A DNA stretch of 64,000 nt, from positions 1-64,000 of the forward strand of contig QHXI01000078.1 of NCBI GenBank assembly GCA_003222895.1, given 5' to 3'. Position 1 is the stretch's first letter; each line of letters opens with the position of its first letter. The stretch comes from Acidobacteriota bacterium. Lineage in GTDB: Bacteria > Acidobacteriota > Blastocatellia > Pyrinomonadales > Pyrinomonadaceae. A program made the position numbers and the translations under genes. Below the pieces are notes generated by a model. The model searched no databases. It saw nothing but the letters and a program-made list of their open reading frames with translations, and was not told the DNA's origin. Positions 39,565 through 49,235 of this stretch are shown here, piece after piece.

Positions 39565-40740
39565 ATGAGCGCTGAACGAGTGAGAATCTTCGACACGACG
39601 TTGCGCGACGGCGAGCAGTCGCCCGGCTGCTCGATGAATCTCGACGAAAAGGTGCGGCTGGCGCGGAAGCTTCAGTCGCTCGGCGTCGACATCATCGAAG
39701 CGGGATTCCCGATCGCGTCGGATGGCGATTTCGCGGCGGTCAAAGCGGTCGCGGCCGAATGTCGCAACGTCACGGTCGCAGCGCTCTGCCGAACTTCCGA
39801 GCAAGACGTGCTGCGCGCGGCTGAAGCTTTGCGCGCCGCCGCGCACCCGCGCATTCACACGTTTGTGGCGACGTCTGACATTCATCTCGAATACAAACTG
39901 AAAAAGACGCGCGCTGAAGTCATCGGAATGACTCGAAAGGCAATCCGCCTGGCGCGTGATTTCGCTGAAGAGATTGAGTTCTCGGCCGAGGACGCAACCC
40001 GCAGCGATGTTGGTTACTTGTGCGAAGTGTTTGCGGCGGTGGTGGAAGAAGGCGCGACGATCCTGAACGTACCCGACACGGTTGGTTATACTCTCCCCAA
40101 TGAATTCTCTGAGTTGATCCAAACCGTCCGCAGACGCGTGGTTGGCGAGCGAGTCGATATTACGATCAGCGTTCACTGTCACAATGATCTCGGATTGGCT
40201 GTAGCGAACAGTCTCGCCGCGGTTGCGGCCGGCGCGCGACAAATCGAATGTACGATCAACGGGATTGGTGAACGCGCCGGCAATGCCTCGCTGGAAGAAG
40301 TCGTGATGGCGATGAATGTGCGCGCGGACAGCCTGCCGTTTGAAACTAGAATCGACACGCGACAGATTTATTCGACCAGTCAGTTGTTGTCGCGAGTCAT
40401 CGGCTTTGGCGTACAGCCGAACAAGGCGATCGTCGGCCGCAACGCGTTCGCGCACGAGGCCGGCATTCATCAACACGGAGTAATCAGCAATCCGCTGTGT
40501 TACGAAATCATGACACCTGAATCGGTAGGCGTGCCGGCAAACGAACTGGTACTTGGTAAGCACTCAGGCCGGCACGCTCTGGCGCTGCGGTACGAAGGAT
40601 TGGGATACGCGCTCGATGCGCGGGAACTCGAAGCTGCGTATCGATCATTTACTGAGTTGGCGGATCGGAAGAAGTGCATTTACGATCAGGATCTGATTTC
40701 GCTGATCGCTGCTGAGAGTACGTTCTCAGCCGCTGCGTAA
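39565..40740 (+). CDS. leuA: 2-isopropylmalate synthase
   Basis: [76 protein letters not shown]. Confidence 0.95.
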   Translation: MSAERVRIFDTTLRDGEQSPGCSMNLDEKVRLARKLQSLGVDIIEAGFPIASDGDFAAVKAVAAECRNVTVAALCRTSEQDVLRAAEALRAAAHPRIHTFVATSDIHLEYKLKKTRAEVIGMTRKAIRLARDFAEEIEFSAEDATRSDVGYLCEVFAAVVEEGATILNVPDTVGYTLPNEFSELIQTVRRRVVGERVDITISVHCHNDLGLAVANSLAAVAAGARQIECTINGIGERAGNASLEEVVMAMNVRADSLPFETRIDTRQIYSTSQLLSRVIGFGVQPNKAIVGRNAFAHEAGIHQHGVISNPLCYEIMTPESVGVPANELVLGKHSGRHALALRYEGLGYALDARELEAAYRSFTELADRKKCIYDQDLISLIAAESTFSAAA

Positions 40741-40765
40741 TTTTGAGTCTGTTATCAAAGGGATC

Positions 40766-41875
40766 ATGCAATTAAGAATTGTTGTGCTTCCGGGCGACGG
40801 AGTTGGACCGGAAGTAACTGAGCAGGCCGTGCGTGTCTTGCGTGAAGTCGCAGGCATTCACGGCCACAATTTTCATTTCGAAGAACACGTCGTGGGCGGC
40901 GGAGCGATCAATCTGAACGGGTTGCCTTTGCCGACGACGACGCTCGATGCTTGTCTTGCGGCCGATGCGGTTTTGCTGGGCGCGATCGGCTCGCCGGAAT
41001 TCGATCACCTGCCGGCGGATCGCCGGCCAGAAGCCGGATTGTTGATGCTGAGAAGAAAGCTCGGCGGGTTCGCAAATCTGCGGCCGATCATTTCTTATCC
41101 CGCGCTTATTGATGCGTCACCGTTGCGCAGCGAGATCGTCAAAGGCGCGAATATTCTGTTCGTGCGCGAGCTGCTCGGCGGGCTTTATTTTGGAGAGCCG
41201 CGCGGCATCCTGTCGAGCAACGGAAGTTCAGCGGCGTTCAATACGATGCGCTATTCGGTTAGCGAGATTGAACGGGTGGCGCGCGTAGCCTTTGAAGCGG
41301 CGATGAAGCGCAAGCGGAAAGTTACTTCGGTGGATAAAGCGAATGTGCTTGAGACTTCACAGCTTTGGCGACAGACGGTCACCCGCATCGCCGCTGATTA
41401 TCCGGAAGTCGAACTCGATCATCTCTACGTCGACGCCGCGGCGATGCACATCATCACCAACCCGCGACGATTCGATGTGATACTCACGGAAAATTTGTTT
41501 GGCGACATTCTTTCAGACGAAGCCGCGGTAATCGCGGGATCGTTGGGAATGCTCGCGTCGGGAACGATTGGCGGCGCGATCGATCTTTACGAGCCCGTGC
41601 ATGGTTCGGCGCCGGACATTGCGGGACGCGGGATTGCGAATCCTTTGGGCGCGATTGCGTCCGCCGCGATGATGCTTCGTTACACGGCGCGCCTGGCCGA
41701 CGAAGCCGACGATATTGAAGCCGCGATCGATAACGTGCTCGATGCTGGTTATCGCACTCGCGACATCGCGACTGGTGATAACCGTCGCGTAATTTCAACC
41801 TCCGAAATGGGCGGACTTGTTTGTGACACCGTTGCGCAGGTTGCCGATATCCGGCACGCTTATCATGCGGTGTGA
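40766..41875 (+). CDS. leuB: 3-isopropylmalate dehydrogenase
   Basis: VVLPGDGVGPEVTEQAVRVL; VTSVDKANVLETSQLWR; TENLFGDILSDEAAVIAGSLGMLASG; EPVHGSAPDIAG. Confidence 0.97.
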   Translation: MQLRIVVLPGDGVGPEVTEQAVRVLREVAGIHGHNFHFEEHVVGGGAINLNGLPLPTTTLDACLAADAVLLGAIGSPEFDHLPADRRPEAGLLMLRRKLGGFANLRPIISYPALIDASPLRSEIVKGANILFVRELLGGLYFGEPRGILSSNGSSAAFNTMRYSVSEIERVARVAFEAAMKRKRKVTSVDKANVLETSQLWRQTVTRIAADYPEVELDHLYVDAAAMHIITNPRRFDVILTENLFGDILSDEAAVIAGSLGMLASGTIGGAIDLYEPVHGSAPDIAGRGIANPLGAIASAAMMLRYTARLADEADDIEAAIDNVLDAGYRTRDIATGDNRRVISTSEMGGLVCDTVAQVADIRHAYHAV

Positions 41876-41877
41876 AG

Positions 41878-41980
41878 TTAGAGACTAGAGACTAGAGACT
41901 AGAGATTAGAGATTAGAGATTAGAGATTAGAGACTAGAGATTAGAGATTAGAGATTAGAGACTAGAGACTAGAGATTAGA
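41878..41980 (+). repeat. Heptad array TTAGA-(GAYTAGA)x14 between leuB and leuC
   Basis: 14 contiguous GAYTAGA units differing only C/T at one position. Confidence 0.97.
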
Positions 41981-41982
41981 CC

Positions 41983-43335
41983 GAAAACGAGCCGGCGCTG
42001 CTCTACATCGATCTGCATCTCGTGCACGAAGTGACTTCACCACAGGCGTTCGATGGTTTGCGCTCGGCCAGTCGCAAAGTGCGGCGTTCTGATCTCACCG
42101 TCGCCACGATCGATCATAACGTGCCAACGACTGATCGAAGCTTGCCGATAGCAGATGAAATCGCCGCGAAGCAAATTGAAGTACTGCGCTCAAACTGCGC
42201 CGAATTCGGCGTTCAGTTATTCGACATCGATTCGAAAGAGCAGGGAATAGTTCACGTAATCGGGCCGGAACTCGGACTCACTCAGCCCGGCATGACAATC
42301 GTTTGCGGCGACAGTCACACCAGCACGCACGGCGCGTTTGGCGCGCTCGCTTTCGGAATCGGCACCAGCGAAGTCGAACACGTCCTGGCGACACAATGCC
42401 TGCCGCAAAACAAACCGCGAACGATGCTCGTCAATATAAGCGGCAAGTTGGCGGAAGGCGTGACGGCAAAGGATCTCGCGCTGGGAATCATCGGGCAGAT
42501 CGGAACAGATGGCGCAACCGGTCACGTCATCGAGTATGCCGGTGAAGCGGTCCGCGCGCTTTCGATGGAAGGCCGCATGACGCTCTGCAACATGAGCATC
42601 GAGGCGGGCGCGCGCGCCGGAATGATTGCGCCTGATGAAACGACTTTCGACTATCTAAAAGGAAAACGTTTCGCTCCGCGCGATGAAAAATGGGACGCTG
42701 CCGTTGATTATTGGCGAACGTTGCCTTCGGATACTGACGCTTCGTTCGATCGAGTCGTCGAGATCGATGCTGCTACGATCGCGCCATGCGTCACATGGGG
42801 AACAAATCCGGGAATGGTCACATCGATCGAAGGCCTCGTTCCCGATCCTTCTGATGCGAACAATGATAACGAACGACGGTCAATTGAACGCGCGCTTGAA
42901 TACATGGCTTTGGAGCCGCACAAAAAGATTTCCGAGATTCCGATCGATCGGGTCTTTATCGGATCTTGTACTAACTCGCGGATCGAAGATTTGCGCGCGG
43001 CCGCGCGAGTGGTCAACGGACATCGGGTAAAAGAATCCGTGCGCGGCATGGTCGTTCCCGGATCTCAAAACATAAAGCACGCGGCAGAAGCAGAAGGCTT
43101 GGATCGAATATTCATCGACGCAGGTTTCGAGTGGCGTGAATCAGGGTGCTCGATGTGTCTGGGGATGAATCCGGATATTTTGCAGCCCGGCGAGCGTTGT
43201 GCTTCGACCAGCAATCGCAACTTCGAAGGAAGACAAGGCCGCGGCGGTCGCACGCATCTGGTCAGTCCAGCGATGGCGGCTGCGGCGGCAATCGCCGGGC
43301 ACTTTGTTGATGTGAGGCAGTGGGAATATAGATAA
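41983..43335 (+). CDS. leuC: 3-isopropylmalate dehydratase large subunit, N-terminus truncated at the heptad array
   Basis: Homology-like reading starts at [23 protein letters not shown] directly after the array; in-frame TAG at 41977; C-terminus [32 protein letters not shown]. Confidence 0.93.
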   Translation, partial: ENEPALLYIDLHLVHEVTSPQAFDGLRSASRKVRRSDLTVATIDHNVPTTDRSLPIADEIAAKQIEVLRSNCAEFGVQLFDIDSKEQGIVHVIGPELGLTQPGMTIVCGDSHTSTHGAFGALAFGIGTSEVEHVLATQCLPQNKPRTMLVNISGKLAEGVTAKDLALGIIGQIGTDGATGHVIEYAGEAVRALSMEGRMTLCNMSIEAGARAGMIAPDETTFDYLKGKRFAPRDEKWDAAVDYWRTLPSDTDASFDRVVEIDAATIAPCVTWGTNPGMVTSIEGLVPDPSDANNDNERRSIERALEYMALEPHKKISEIPIDRVFIGSCTNSRIEDLRAAARVVNGHRVKESVRGMVVPGSQNIKHAAEAEGLDRIFIDAGFEWRESGCSMCLGMNPDILQPGERCASTSNRNFEGRQGRGGRTHLVSPAMAAAAAIAGHFVDVRQWEYR

Positions 43336-43419
43336 GTTTCAAGTTTGAAGTTTCAGGTTTCAAGTTAATAGAACGGACCTGAAACCTGAAACTTGAAACC
43401 TTAAACCTGAAACTTGAGA
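43334..43419. repeat. Heptad array filling the leuC-leuD gap: AAGTTTC AAGTTTG AAGTTTC AGGTTTC AAGTTAA facing CCTGAAA CCTGAAA CTTGAAA CCTTAAA CCTGAAA CTTGAGA
   Basis: Exact 7-nt phase; begins in the leuC stop codon and ends at the leuD ATG. Confidence 0.92.
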
Positions 43420-44024
43420 TGAACCCTTTTCGAATTCATACCGGTCTGGTAGCCGTTCTTGATCGACCCAACGTCGATACGGATCAGATTATTCCGAAGC
43501 AATTCCTGAAGCGCGTCGAGCGCACGGGCTTCGGTCAATTTCTCTTCTACGATTGGCGCTTCACGTCGGACGGCGAGACTGATCCTTCGTTCCCACTAAA
43601 CGATCCGCGCTATCGCGGAGCCTCGATTCTGATTGCTGGAAAGAATTTTGGCTGTGGCTCGTCACGCGAACATGCGCCTTGGGCTCTGGCTGATTTCGGT
43701 TTTCGCGCGATCGTCGCGCCTTCTTTTGCCGACATCTTTGCGAACAATTGCATGAAGAACGGTTTGTTGCCGCTCGCGCTCACTGAGGCCGAAGTTGGCG
43801 AACTAATCCGTCGATCAAGCGAAGTCGAGAGTTATCAACTAACAGTCGATCTTGAAAAACAGTCGGTGACCGACGCTGCTGGTTTCTCGGCCCCGTTTCG
43901 AATTGGAGACTTTCAACGCTATTGCTTGCTGGAAGGTTTGGACGACATTGGTCTAACTTTGAGCCACGAACCTGAAATAACCGCCTACGAAAACCAACGG
44001 TCGGCTTGGATCACCTCAGCGTGA
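43419..44024 (+). CDS. leuD: 3-isopropylmalate dehydratase small subunit
   Basis: [72 protein letters not shown]. Confidence 0.96.
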   Translation: MNPFRIHTGLVAVLDRPNVDTDQIIPKQFLKRVERTGFGQFLFYDWRFTSDGETDPSFPLNDPRYRGASILIAGKNFGCGSSREHAPWALADFGFRAIVAPSFADIFANNCMKNGLLPLALTEAEVGELIRRSSEVESYQLTVDLEKQSVTDAAGFSAPFRIGDFQRYCLLEGLDDIGLTLSHEPEITAYENQRSAWITSA

Positions 44025-44068
44025 ACTTGATCGCACTGCTCGTCGTATGTTTCTGCTGAGGTAGAACG

Positions 44069-44278
44069 ATGCGGAATCCGTTAATTGCTGGAACCCTCAG
44101 TTTGTTAATTCCCGGACTCGGCCAGATCTATAACGGCCGAATTCTTTTCGGAATCATTTGGATGCTTGTGTTCGGCGTTTCCTGGATTGGATCGGTAGGT
44201 TTGTTCGGTCTAATTATTCACGCCATTTCCGCCTGGTGTGCGTACTCGTACGCGAAGGACCATCCGGTGCGAGTCTAG
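44069..44278 (+). CDS. Small membrane protein
   Basis: MRNPLIAGTLSLLIPGLGQIYNGRILFGIIWML. Confidence 0.6.
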   Translation: MRNPLIAGTLSLLIPGLGQIYNGRILFGIIWMLVFGVSWIGSVGLFGLIIHAISAWCAYSYAKDHPVRV

Positions 44279-44284
44279 ATATTC

Positions 44285-44914
44285 TTAGACCTTGAGAAAA
44301 TTTTCCAGGATTGTTCGGCCGTGCGGATGTTCTTCATCGAACAGCTCGGGATGAAACTGCACGGCATAGAGCGGCAGCGACGTGTGTTGCATCGCCTGGA
44401 TCTCTGACACCTCGTTCCTCGCCGTCTGAGTGAAATCCGGCGGCAAGGTCTTCACTTCGTCGCAATGCGACTCCCAAACAGTCATTTTGTCCGGCAAGCC
44501 TTCGAATAACGGACTGCGCGCTTCTGAACTCAACTCAACTTCGCAATACCCTCGTTCGCGAAAAGCCCCGTCATAGTTTTCACCCGGCGTAATCCGCTCG
44601 ATTAAGTCGACGGGCGCGCCAAACGCCAGCGCCATCTGTTGATGTCCGCCGCAGACGCCGAGTATCGGCTGACGCGCCGCGCGGATCACATAAAAAACTC
44701 CGGCGAGCGATTGCGAAGAATAACGATCCCAGGGATGGCTTTGACCGCTCAGGATGATGTGCGAAGGTTTGAGTGTCTTGACGAACTCCGGCGTTATGTT
44801 TTGAAACGGCTCGGTCACCACGCGCATGTTAGGCTCGATGCGTTGCAGCGCGGCGCGAATCTCTCGCGGGCTGGAACCGACGCCTTCAATTGTGTTGTCA
44901 ACCAATAGGATCAT
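44285..44914 (-). CDS. Class I glutamine amidotransferase-like protein
   Basis: PILGVCGGHQQMALAFGA nucleophile motif; YAVQFHPELFDEEHPHG. Confidence 0.85.
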   Translation of the reverse strand: MILLVDNTIEGVGSSPREIRAALQRIEPNMRVVTEPFQNITPEFVKTLKPSHIILSGQSHPWDRYSSQSLAGVFYVIRAARQPILGVCGGHQQMALAFGAPVDLIERITPGENYDGAFRERGYCEVELSSEARSPLFEGLPDKMTVWESHCDEVKTLPPDFTQTARNEVSEIQAMQHTSLPLYAVQFHPELFDEEHPHGRTILENFLKV

Positions 44915-45016
44915 CTGTAAGAATTAGTCTCGCTACGTTCGGCACAACTCTACTAAATTATTCCGCGAGTGGCGAACGTTTCTGATGCTGGATTAACGTG
45001 AGCTGAAGCTGAAAGT

Positions 45017-46210
45017 TTGACTGACGAACTTCTCAAATATCGCACTGAGTTTCCGATCCTGGACCAGACTGTCTATCTGATTTCGCACAGTCTCGGCGCG
45101 ATGCCGCGGGCAACGTACGAACGACTGCACGAGTACGCTGACCGTTGGGCGACGCGGGGCGTGCGCGCGTGGGCCGAAGGCTGGTGGGACATGCCGGTGA
45201 CGATCGGAAATCAGATCGCGCGCATTATCGGCGCCGGCGAGAACACCGTGGTCATGCATCAGAATGTTTCGATCTGCCAGTCTCTGGTTCTTTCATGTCT
45301 ACTGCCCCAGAAAAATTCGACGCGTAACAAGATAGTTTATGAAGAGCTGAACTTTCCGTCGGTGATGTACGTGTACGAAGCGCATGCCCGCGCGCACGGC
45401 TTGCGAATTGAAAGAGTGAAGAGCGATGACGGTATCACCATGCCGTTGGAAAGAATGCTGGCGGCGATTGATGAAGAGACTTTGCTCGTTCCGATATCGC
45501 ACGTTCTTTTCAAGAGCGCCTTCCTGCAAGATGCGAAAGCGATCACGGAACGCGCACATGAAGTCGGCGCGCTGGTCGTGCTCGACACTTATCAATCGGC
45601 CGGGACCGTGCCGTTCAGCGTTAAAGAATTGAACGTGGACTTTGCAACTGGCGGTTCCGTCAAATGGCTTTGCGGCGGGCCGGGCGCGGGCTATCTTTAC
45701 GTGCGACCGGACTTGATCGATCAACTGCAACCGAAGACCACCGGTTGGATGGCCCACGAGCATCCATTCGCTTTCGAAACTGAGATGCATTACGCGCCCA
45801 ACATCACGCGATTTCTGCACGGCTCGCCGGCAATTCCCGCTTTGTACGCGGCTGAATCAGGCTACAAGATCATCAATGAAATTGGCGTCGACGCGATTCG
45901 TAAAAAGAGCATTCGTCAAACTGAATATTTGATCAAATTGGCGAAGGAAGCAGGTTTTCACGTTACCAGTCCGCAAGATGCCGCGCGGCGAGGCGGCACG
46001 ATTTCAGTTTGGGACGACAACGCCGCGGCGATCGCGAAAGAATTAATTCGGCGCGAGTTCATCGTCGATTATCGGCCGGGCGCGGGCGTGCGCATTTCGC
46101 CGCATTTTTATACGAAAGACGAAGAACTTGAATTGGTCATCGCTGAGATGAAAAAGATTCGCGACAATCGCGAATACGCGACCGCTGAGAAAGCGGGAGC
46201 CGCGTTTTGA
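45017..46210 (+). CDS. kynU: Kynureninase-like PLP enzyme
   Basis: YLISHSLGAMPRATYERLHEYADRWATRGVRAWAEGWW; DFATGGSVKWLCGGPGAGYLYVRPDL; adjacent tryptophan dioxygenase. Confidence 0.87.
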   Translation: MTDELLKYRTEFPILDQTVYLISHSLGAMPRATYERLHEYADRWATRGVRAWAEGWWDMPVTIGNQIARIIGAGENTVVMHQNVSICQSLVLSCLLPQKNSTRNKIVYEELNFPSVMYVYEAHARAHGLRIERVKSDDGITMPLERMLAAIDEETLLVPISHVLFKSAFLQDAKAITERAHEVGALVVLDTYQSAGTVPFSVKELNVDFATGGSVKWLCGGPGAGYLYVRPDLIDQLQPKTTGWMAHEHPFAFETEMHYAPNITRFLHGSPAIPALYAAESGYKIINEIGVDAIRKKSIRQTEYLIKLAKEAGFHVTSPQDAARRGGTISVWDDNAAAIAKELIRREFIVDYRPGAGVRISPHFYTKDEELELVIAEMKKIRDNREYATAEKAGAAF

Positions 46211-46213
46211 AAA

Positions 46214-47068
46214 ATGCCTAACGACTACGGCAAAAACAATCCGCTCTCGTACAACAAATATCTCCGCGTGCCGGAGCTGATCGATCTGCAGGCTTGTCTG
46301 TCTACGCCGGCGCAGCACGATGAATTGCTTTTCATCACGGTGCATCAGGCATACGAGCTTTGGTTCAAGCAGATTCTTCATGAGATCGACGCGGCGATTA
46401 TTTCGATGAAAGAAGATCGCATCGCGGAAGCCGTGCAAGCAATGCGGCGAATTGGTGAGATCGAGAAACTGCTCATCTCGCAAATTCACATTCTCGAGAC
46501 GATGATGCCGCTGCGGTTTCTTAGCTTTCGCGACGAGCTGAATCCCGCGAGCGGCTTTCAATCGATGCAATTTCGCGAGATCGAATTCTCTTCCGGCCTG
46601 AAGGATGAGAAGATTCTGCGGCAATTTGCGACAGACGACTATGCGCATAGACGTCTGCAGGCGCGGATGAACATGCCGTCGTTGTCCGAAACTTTTTTTG
46701 CGCTGTTGCGACGACGCGGTTTTGACACGCCCTCGAGCGATTCGCCGCGCGATGCAAAGGAGCGTCGCAGTAATTACGGCAAACGGCAGCGCGCCATAGT
46801 TGAACTCCTCACGCATCACGAACAGTTTCATAGAGAGTACGATCTGGCGGAAGCGCTGCTCGATCATGACGAGTACTTTTCACTTTGGCGTTCGCATCAC
46901 GTCAAGATGGTCGAGCGAATGGTTGGGGCAAAGCGCGGCACCGGTGGTTCGGAAGGCATCGGCTATTTGCTTACAACACTCGATAAAAAATTTTTTCCCG
47001 AGATGTGGGAAGCGCGCACTTATCTCAGCACGGAGCACGATGATAAGGGATGCCCGTTTGCGAAATAG
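46214..47068 (+). CDS. kynA: Tryptophan 2,3-dioxygenase
   Basis: LSYNKYLRVPELIDLQACLS; DELLFITVHQAYELWFKQILHEID; FRDELNPASGFQSMQFREIEFSSG; GTGGSEGIGYLLTTLDKKFFPEMW. Confidence 0.95.
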   Translation: MPNDYGKNNPLSYNKYLRVPELIDLQACLSTPAQHDELLFITVHQAYELWFKQILHEIDAAIISMKEDRIAEAVQAMRRIGEIEKLLISQIHILETMMPLRFLSFRDELNPASGFQSMQFREIEFSSGLKDEKILRQFATDDYAHRRLQARMNMPSLSETFFALLRRRGFDTPSSDSPRDAKERRSNYGKRQRAIVELLTHHEQFHREYDLAEALLDHDEYFSLWRSHHVKMVERMVGAKRGTGGSEGIGYLLTTLDKKFFPEMWEARTYLSTEHDDKGCPFAK

Positions 47069-47107
47069 CGCGTGCTAGAATATTTGGATTGGAAAGGAGT
47101 GGCTCGC

Positions 47108-47302
47108 ATGTCCAGTAATGTTCAATACGTCGTTGACGCAAACGGCGAGAAAACCGCGGTGATCCTTCCACTCGACGAATATCGAGAATGGCGTGAGGAC
47201 CAGCACGTAATCAGAGTCGCCGAAGAGACCAAAGATGAGCCAACTCGTCCGTTGAGCGAAGTACTTGACGAGCTGCGCCGTGCCGGTGAGATCGATGTAT
47301 GA
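47108..47302 (+). CDS. Phd/YefM-like antitoxin
   Basis: NVQYVVDANGEKTAVILPLDEYREWREDQ; overlaps a RelE-like gene. Confidence 0.65.
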   Translation: MSSNVQYVVDANGEKTAVILPLDEYREWREDQHVIRVAEETKDEPTRPLSEVLDELRRAGEIDV

Positions 47303-47548
47303 AGTCGTCCTTACTTCACATGCGCAGCGCGAACTAAACAGGCTCGATCGACCGGTCAAAAATAGAATTCTCTCAGCAGCGATAGCACTCACTAACAATC
47401 CGAGACCACCAGGTTGCATTAAGATAAGAGGCGAAGAAAACCGATGGCGGATTCGTGTAGGCGATTGGCGCATTGGTTACGAGATAGATGACCGGTCGCA
47501 ACCGTAACCGTCATAACGATCGGCCACAGGCGCGAGTTTTACCACTGA
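47295..47548 (+). pseudogene. RelE-family toxin with C-terminal -1 frameshift
   Basis: MYEVVLTSHAQRELNRL...RVGDWRIGYEIDDRSQ then P* in frame; the other frame continues TVTVITIGHRREFYH*. Confidence 0.7.
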
Positions 47549-47550
47549 CA

Positions 47551-49134
47551 ATGCCTGTCGAATTTCCCGAACGCTTCAACATGGCCGATTACTTCCTCTA
47601 TCACAATTTAGAGGAAGGGCGCGAAGACAAAGTCTGCCTGTACTTCAAAGATCAAAGCTTCACCTATGGCGAGGCTGCGCGCATGTCGAACGCAACGGGC
47701 AATGCGCTGCGCATGCTGGGTGTCAGGATCGAAGATCGCGTGCTGATCGTTTTGCCGGATTGCCCCGAGTTCGTCTGGACCTGGTTTGGCGCCGCGCGCA
47801 TCGGCGCGGTGATCACAATGGTTAACCCGCTGCTGCCGGCGGATGATTATCGATACTATTTGAATTACACGCGGGCGCGCGCCGCAATTGTTCACGAAGC
47901 CTTTCTCAGACCTTTTGCCGAGGCTGTGGCTGATGCGAACTACTTGCGTTCGGTGATAGTCGTGCGGAACGAAGAAGCGATCGACGGCGAGCTGATCGAT
48001 TCACGCAGCAGCCTGAAATCGTTTTCGTTTTCTGAAGTCGTCTCTACCCAGCCAACCGCGTGCCGTGCCGCCGAGACGCATCGCGACGACATCGCCATCT
48101 GGCTGTTCACATCCGGCTCGACTGGCCATCCGAAAGGCGCAGTTCATCTTCAGCACGACCTGCCTTATAACACGGAAGTTTTCGCGAAGCGCTCAATGAG
48201 CGTTAACGAAAACGATCTGACGGTTTCCGTTCCCAAACTTTTCTTTGGCTATGCGACGGGAACGAACCTGCTGTTTCCGTTTGCGGTGGGCGGCGCAACG
48301 GCGCTTTTCTCTGAGCGCTCAACTCCGGAAAAGATGTTCGAAGTGATCGAGCGCTATCGTCCGACGATTCTCACGACAGTGCCGACTATGATCAATTCGA
48401 TGTTGAATGCCGAAGACGCCAGTTCGCATGACTTATCAAGCATTCGTTTCTGTTATTCAGCCGGCGAAGCTCTGCCCGTAGAGCTTTATCATCGCTGGAA
48501 AGAAAAGTTTGGTGTTGAGATTTGCGACGGCATCGGCTCGGCCGAGATGTTTCATATCTACATCACGAATCGCCCCGGCGATGTGAAGCCGGGCAGCCTC
48601 GGCCGCATCGTCGAAGGTTACGAAGCAAAGATTGTCGATGCTGAAGGAAACGAAGTGCCGACCGGCGACATCGGCACCTTGAAAATCAAAGGTGACTCAG
48701 CCGCGTTGTGTTATTGGAACGCGCACGAGAAATCGAAAGCGACTTTCGCCGGCGATTGGTGCACCAGCGGCGATCAGTTTCACGTTGATGAAGAAGGCTA
48801 CTACTGGTATCACGGCCGCACGGATGACATGCTGAAAGTCGGTGGCGTGTTTGTGGCGCCGAGCGAAATCGAAAACTGTCTGCTGCAACACGAAGCTGTG
48901 CTGGAGTGCGCAGTAGTGGGCCAGGCAGACAGCGATGGGTTGGTCAAACCAAAAGCGTTCATCGTCGCTCGCAACGGCCAGCCGGCTAATGAAGCACAGG
49001 CTAACGCGATTAAGGATTTTGTAAAGACGCGCCTCGCGCTTTACAAGTATCCACGTTGGATTGAGTTTGTTGATTCGCTGCCGAAAAATGATCGCGGGAA
49101 AGTAGAGCGAAAGCTATTAAAGAATCTCGAGTAA
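47551..49134 (+). CDS. Benzoate/2-aminobenzoate-CoA ligase-type AMP-dependent synthetase
   Basis: FNMADYFLYHNLEEGREDKVCLYF; FTSGSTGHPKGAVHLQHDL; GIGSAEMFHIYITNRPGDVKPGSLG; LPKNDRGKVERKLL; follows kynU/kynA. Confidence 0.85.
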   Translation: MPVEFPERFNMADYFLYHNLEEGREDKVCLYFKDQSFTYGEAARMSNATGNALRMLGVRIEDRVLIVLPDCPEFVWTWFGAARIGAVITMVNPLLPADDYRYYLNYTRARAAIVHEAFLRPFAEAVADANYLRSVIVVRNEEAIDGELIDSRSSLKSFSFSEVVSTQPTACRAAETHRDDIAIWLFTSGSTGHPKGAVHLQHDLPYNTEVFAKRSMSVNENDLTVSVPKLFFGYATGTNLLFPFAVGGATALFSERSTPEKMFEVIERYRPTILTTVPTMINSMLNAEDASSHDLSSIRFCYSAGEALPVELYHRWKEKFGVEICDGIGSAEMFHIYITNRPGDVKPGSLGRIVEGYEAKIVDAEGNEVPTGDIGTLKIKGDSAALCYWNAHEKSKATFAGDWCTSGDQFHVDEEGYYWYHGRTDDMLKVGGVFVAPSEIENCLLQHEAVLECAVVGQADSDGLVKPKAFIVARNGQPANEAQANAIKDFVKTRLALYKYPRWIEFVDSLPKNDRGKVERKLLKNLE

Positions 49135-49135
49135 G

Positions 49136-49228
49136 CTCCCTCTCCCTCTGGGAGAGGGCTGGGGTGAGAGTTTACGCGAGTGCTCCACTAGACCCTCACC
49201 CTAACCCTCTCCCAGAGGGAGAGGGAAC
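49136..49228. repeat. Inverted CT/GA-rich heptad-type repeat (CTCCCTC TCCCTCT GGGAGAG GGCTGGG GTGAGAG / reverse arm)
   Basis: About 35-bp arms with three mismatches; sits between convergent genes. Confidence 0.85.
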
Positions 49229-49235
49229 TCTGTAC

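Noticed and set aside
39406-40563. 385-aa minus-strand ORF
   Set aside because: Antisense to leuA, which has full 2-isopropylmalate synthase motifs; composition typical of high-GC shadow ORFs.
41878-41980. CRISPR array
   Set aside because: 7-bp units are contiguous with no spacers and no cas genes nearby.
46043-46867. 274-aa minus-strand ORF
   Set aside because: Antisense to kynU/kynA, which are well supported.
49136-49228. Novel locus-specific repeat
   Set aside because: The CCCTCTCCCTCTGGGAGAGGG type is widely seen in bacterial intergenic regions, so only its heptad phasing and placement are noted.
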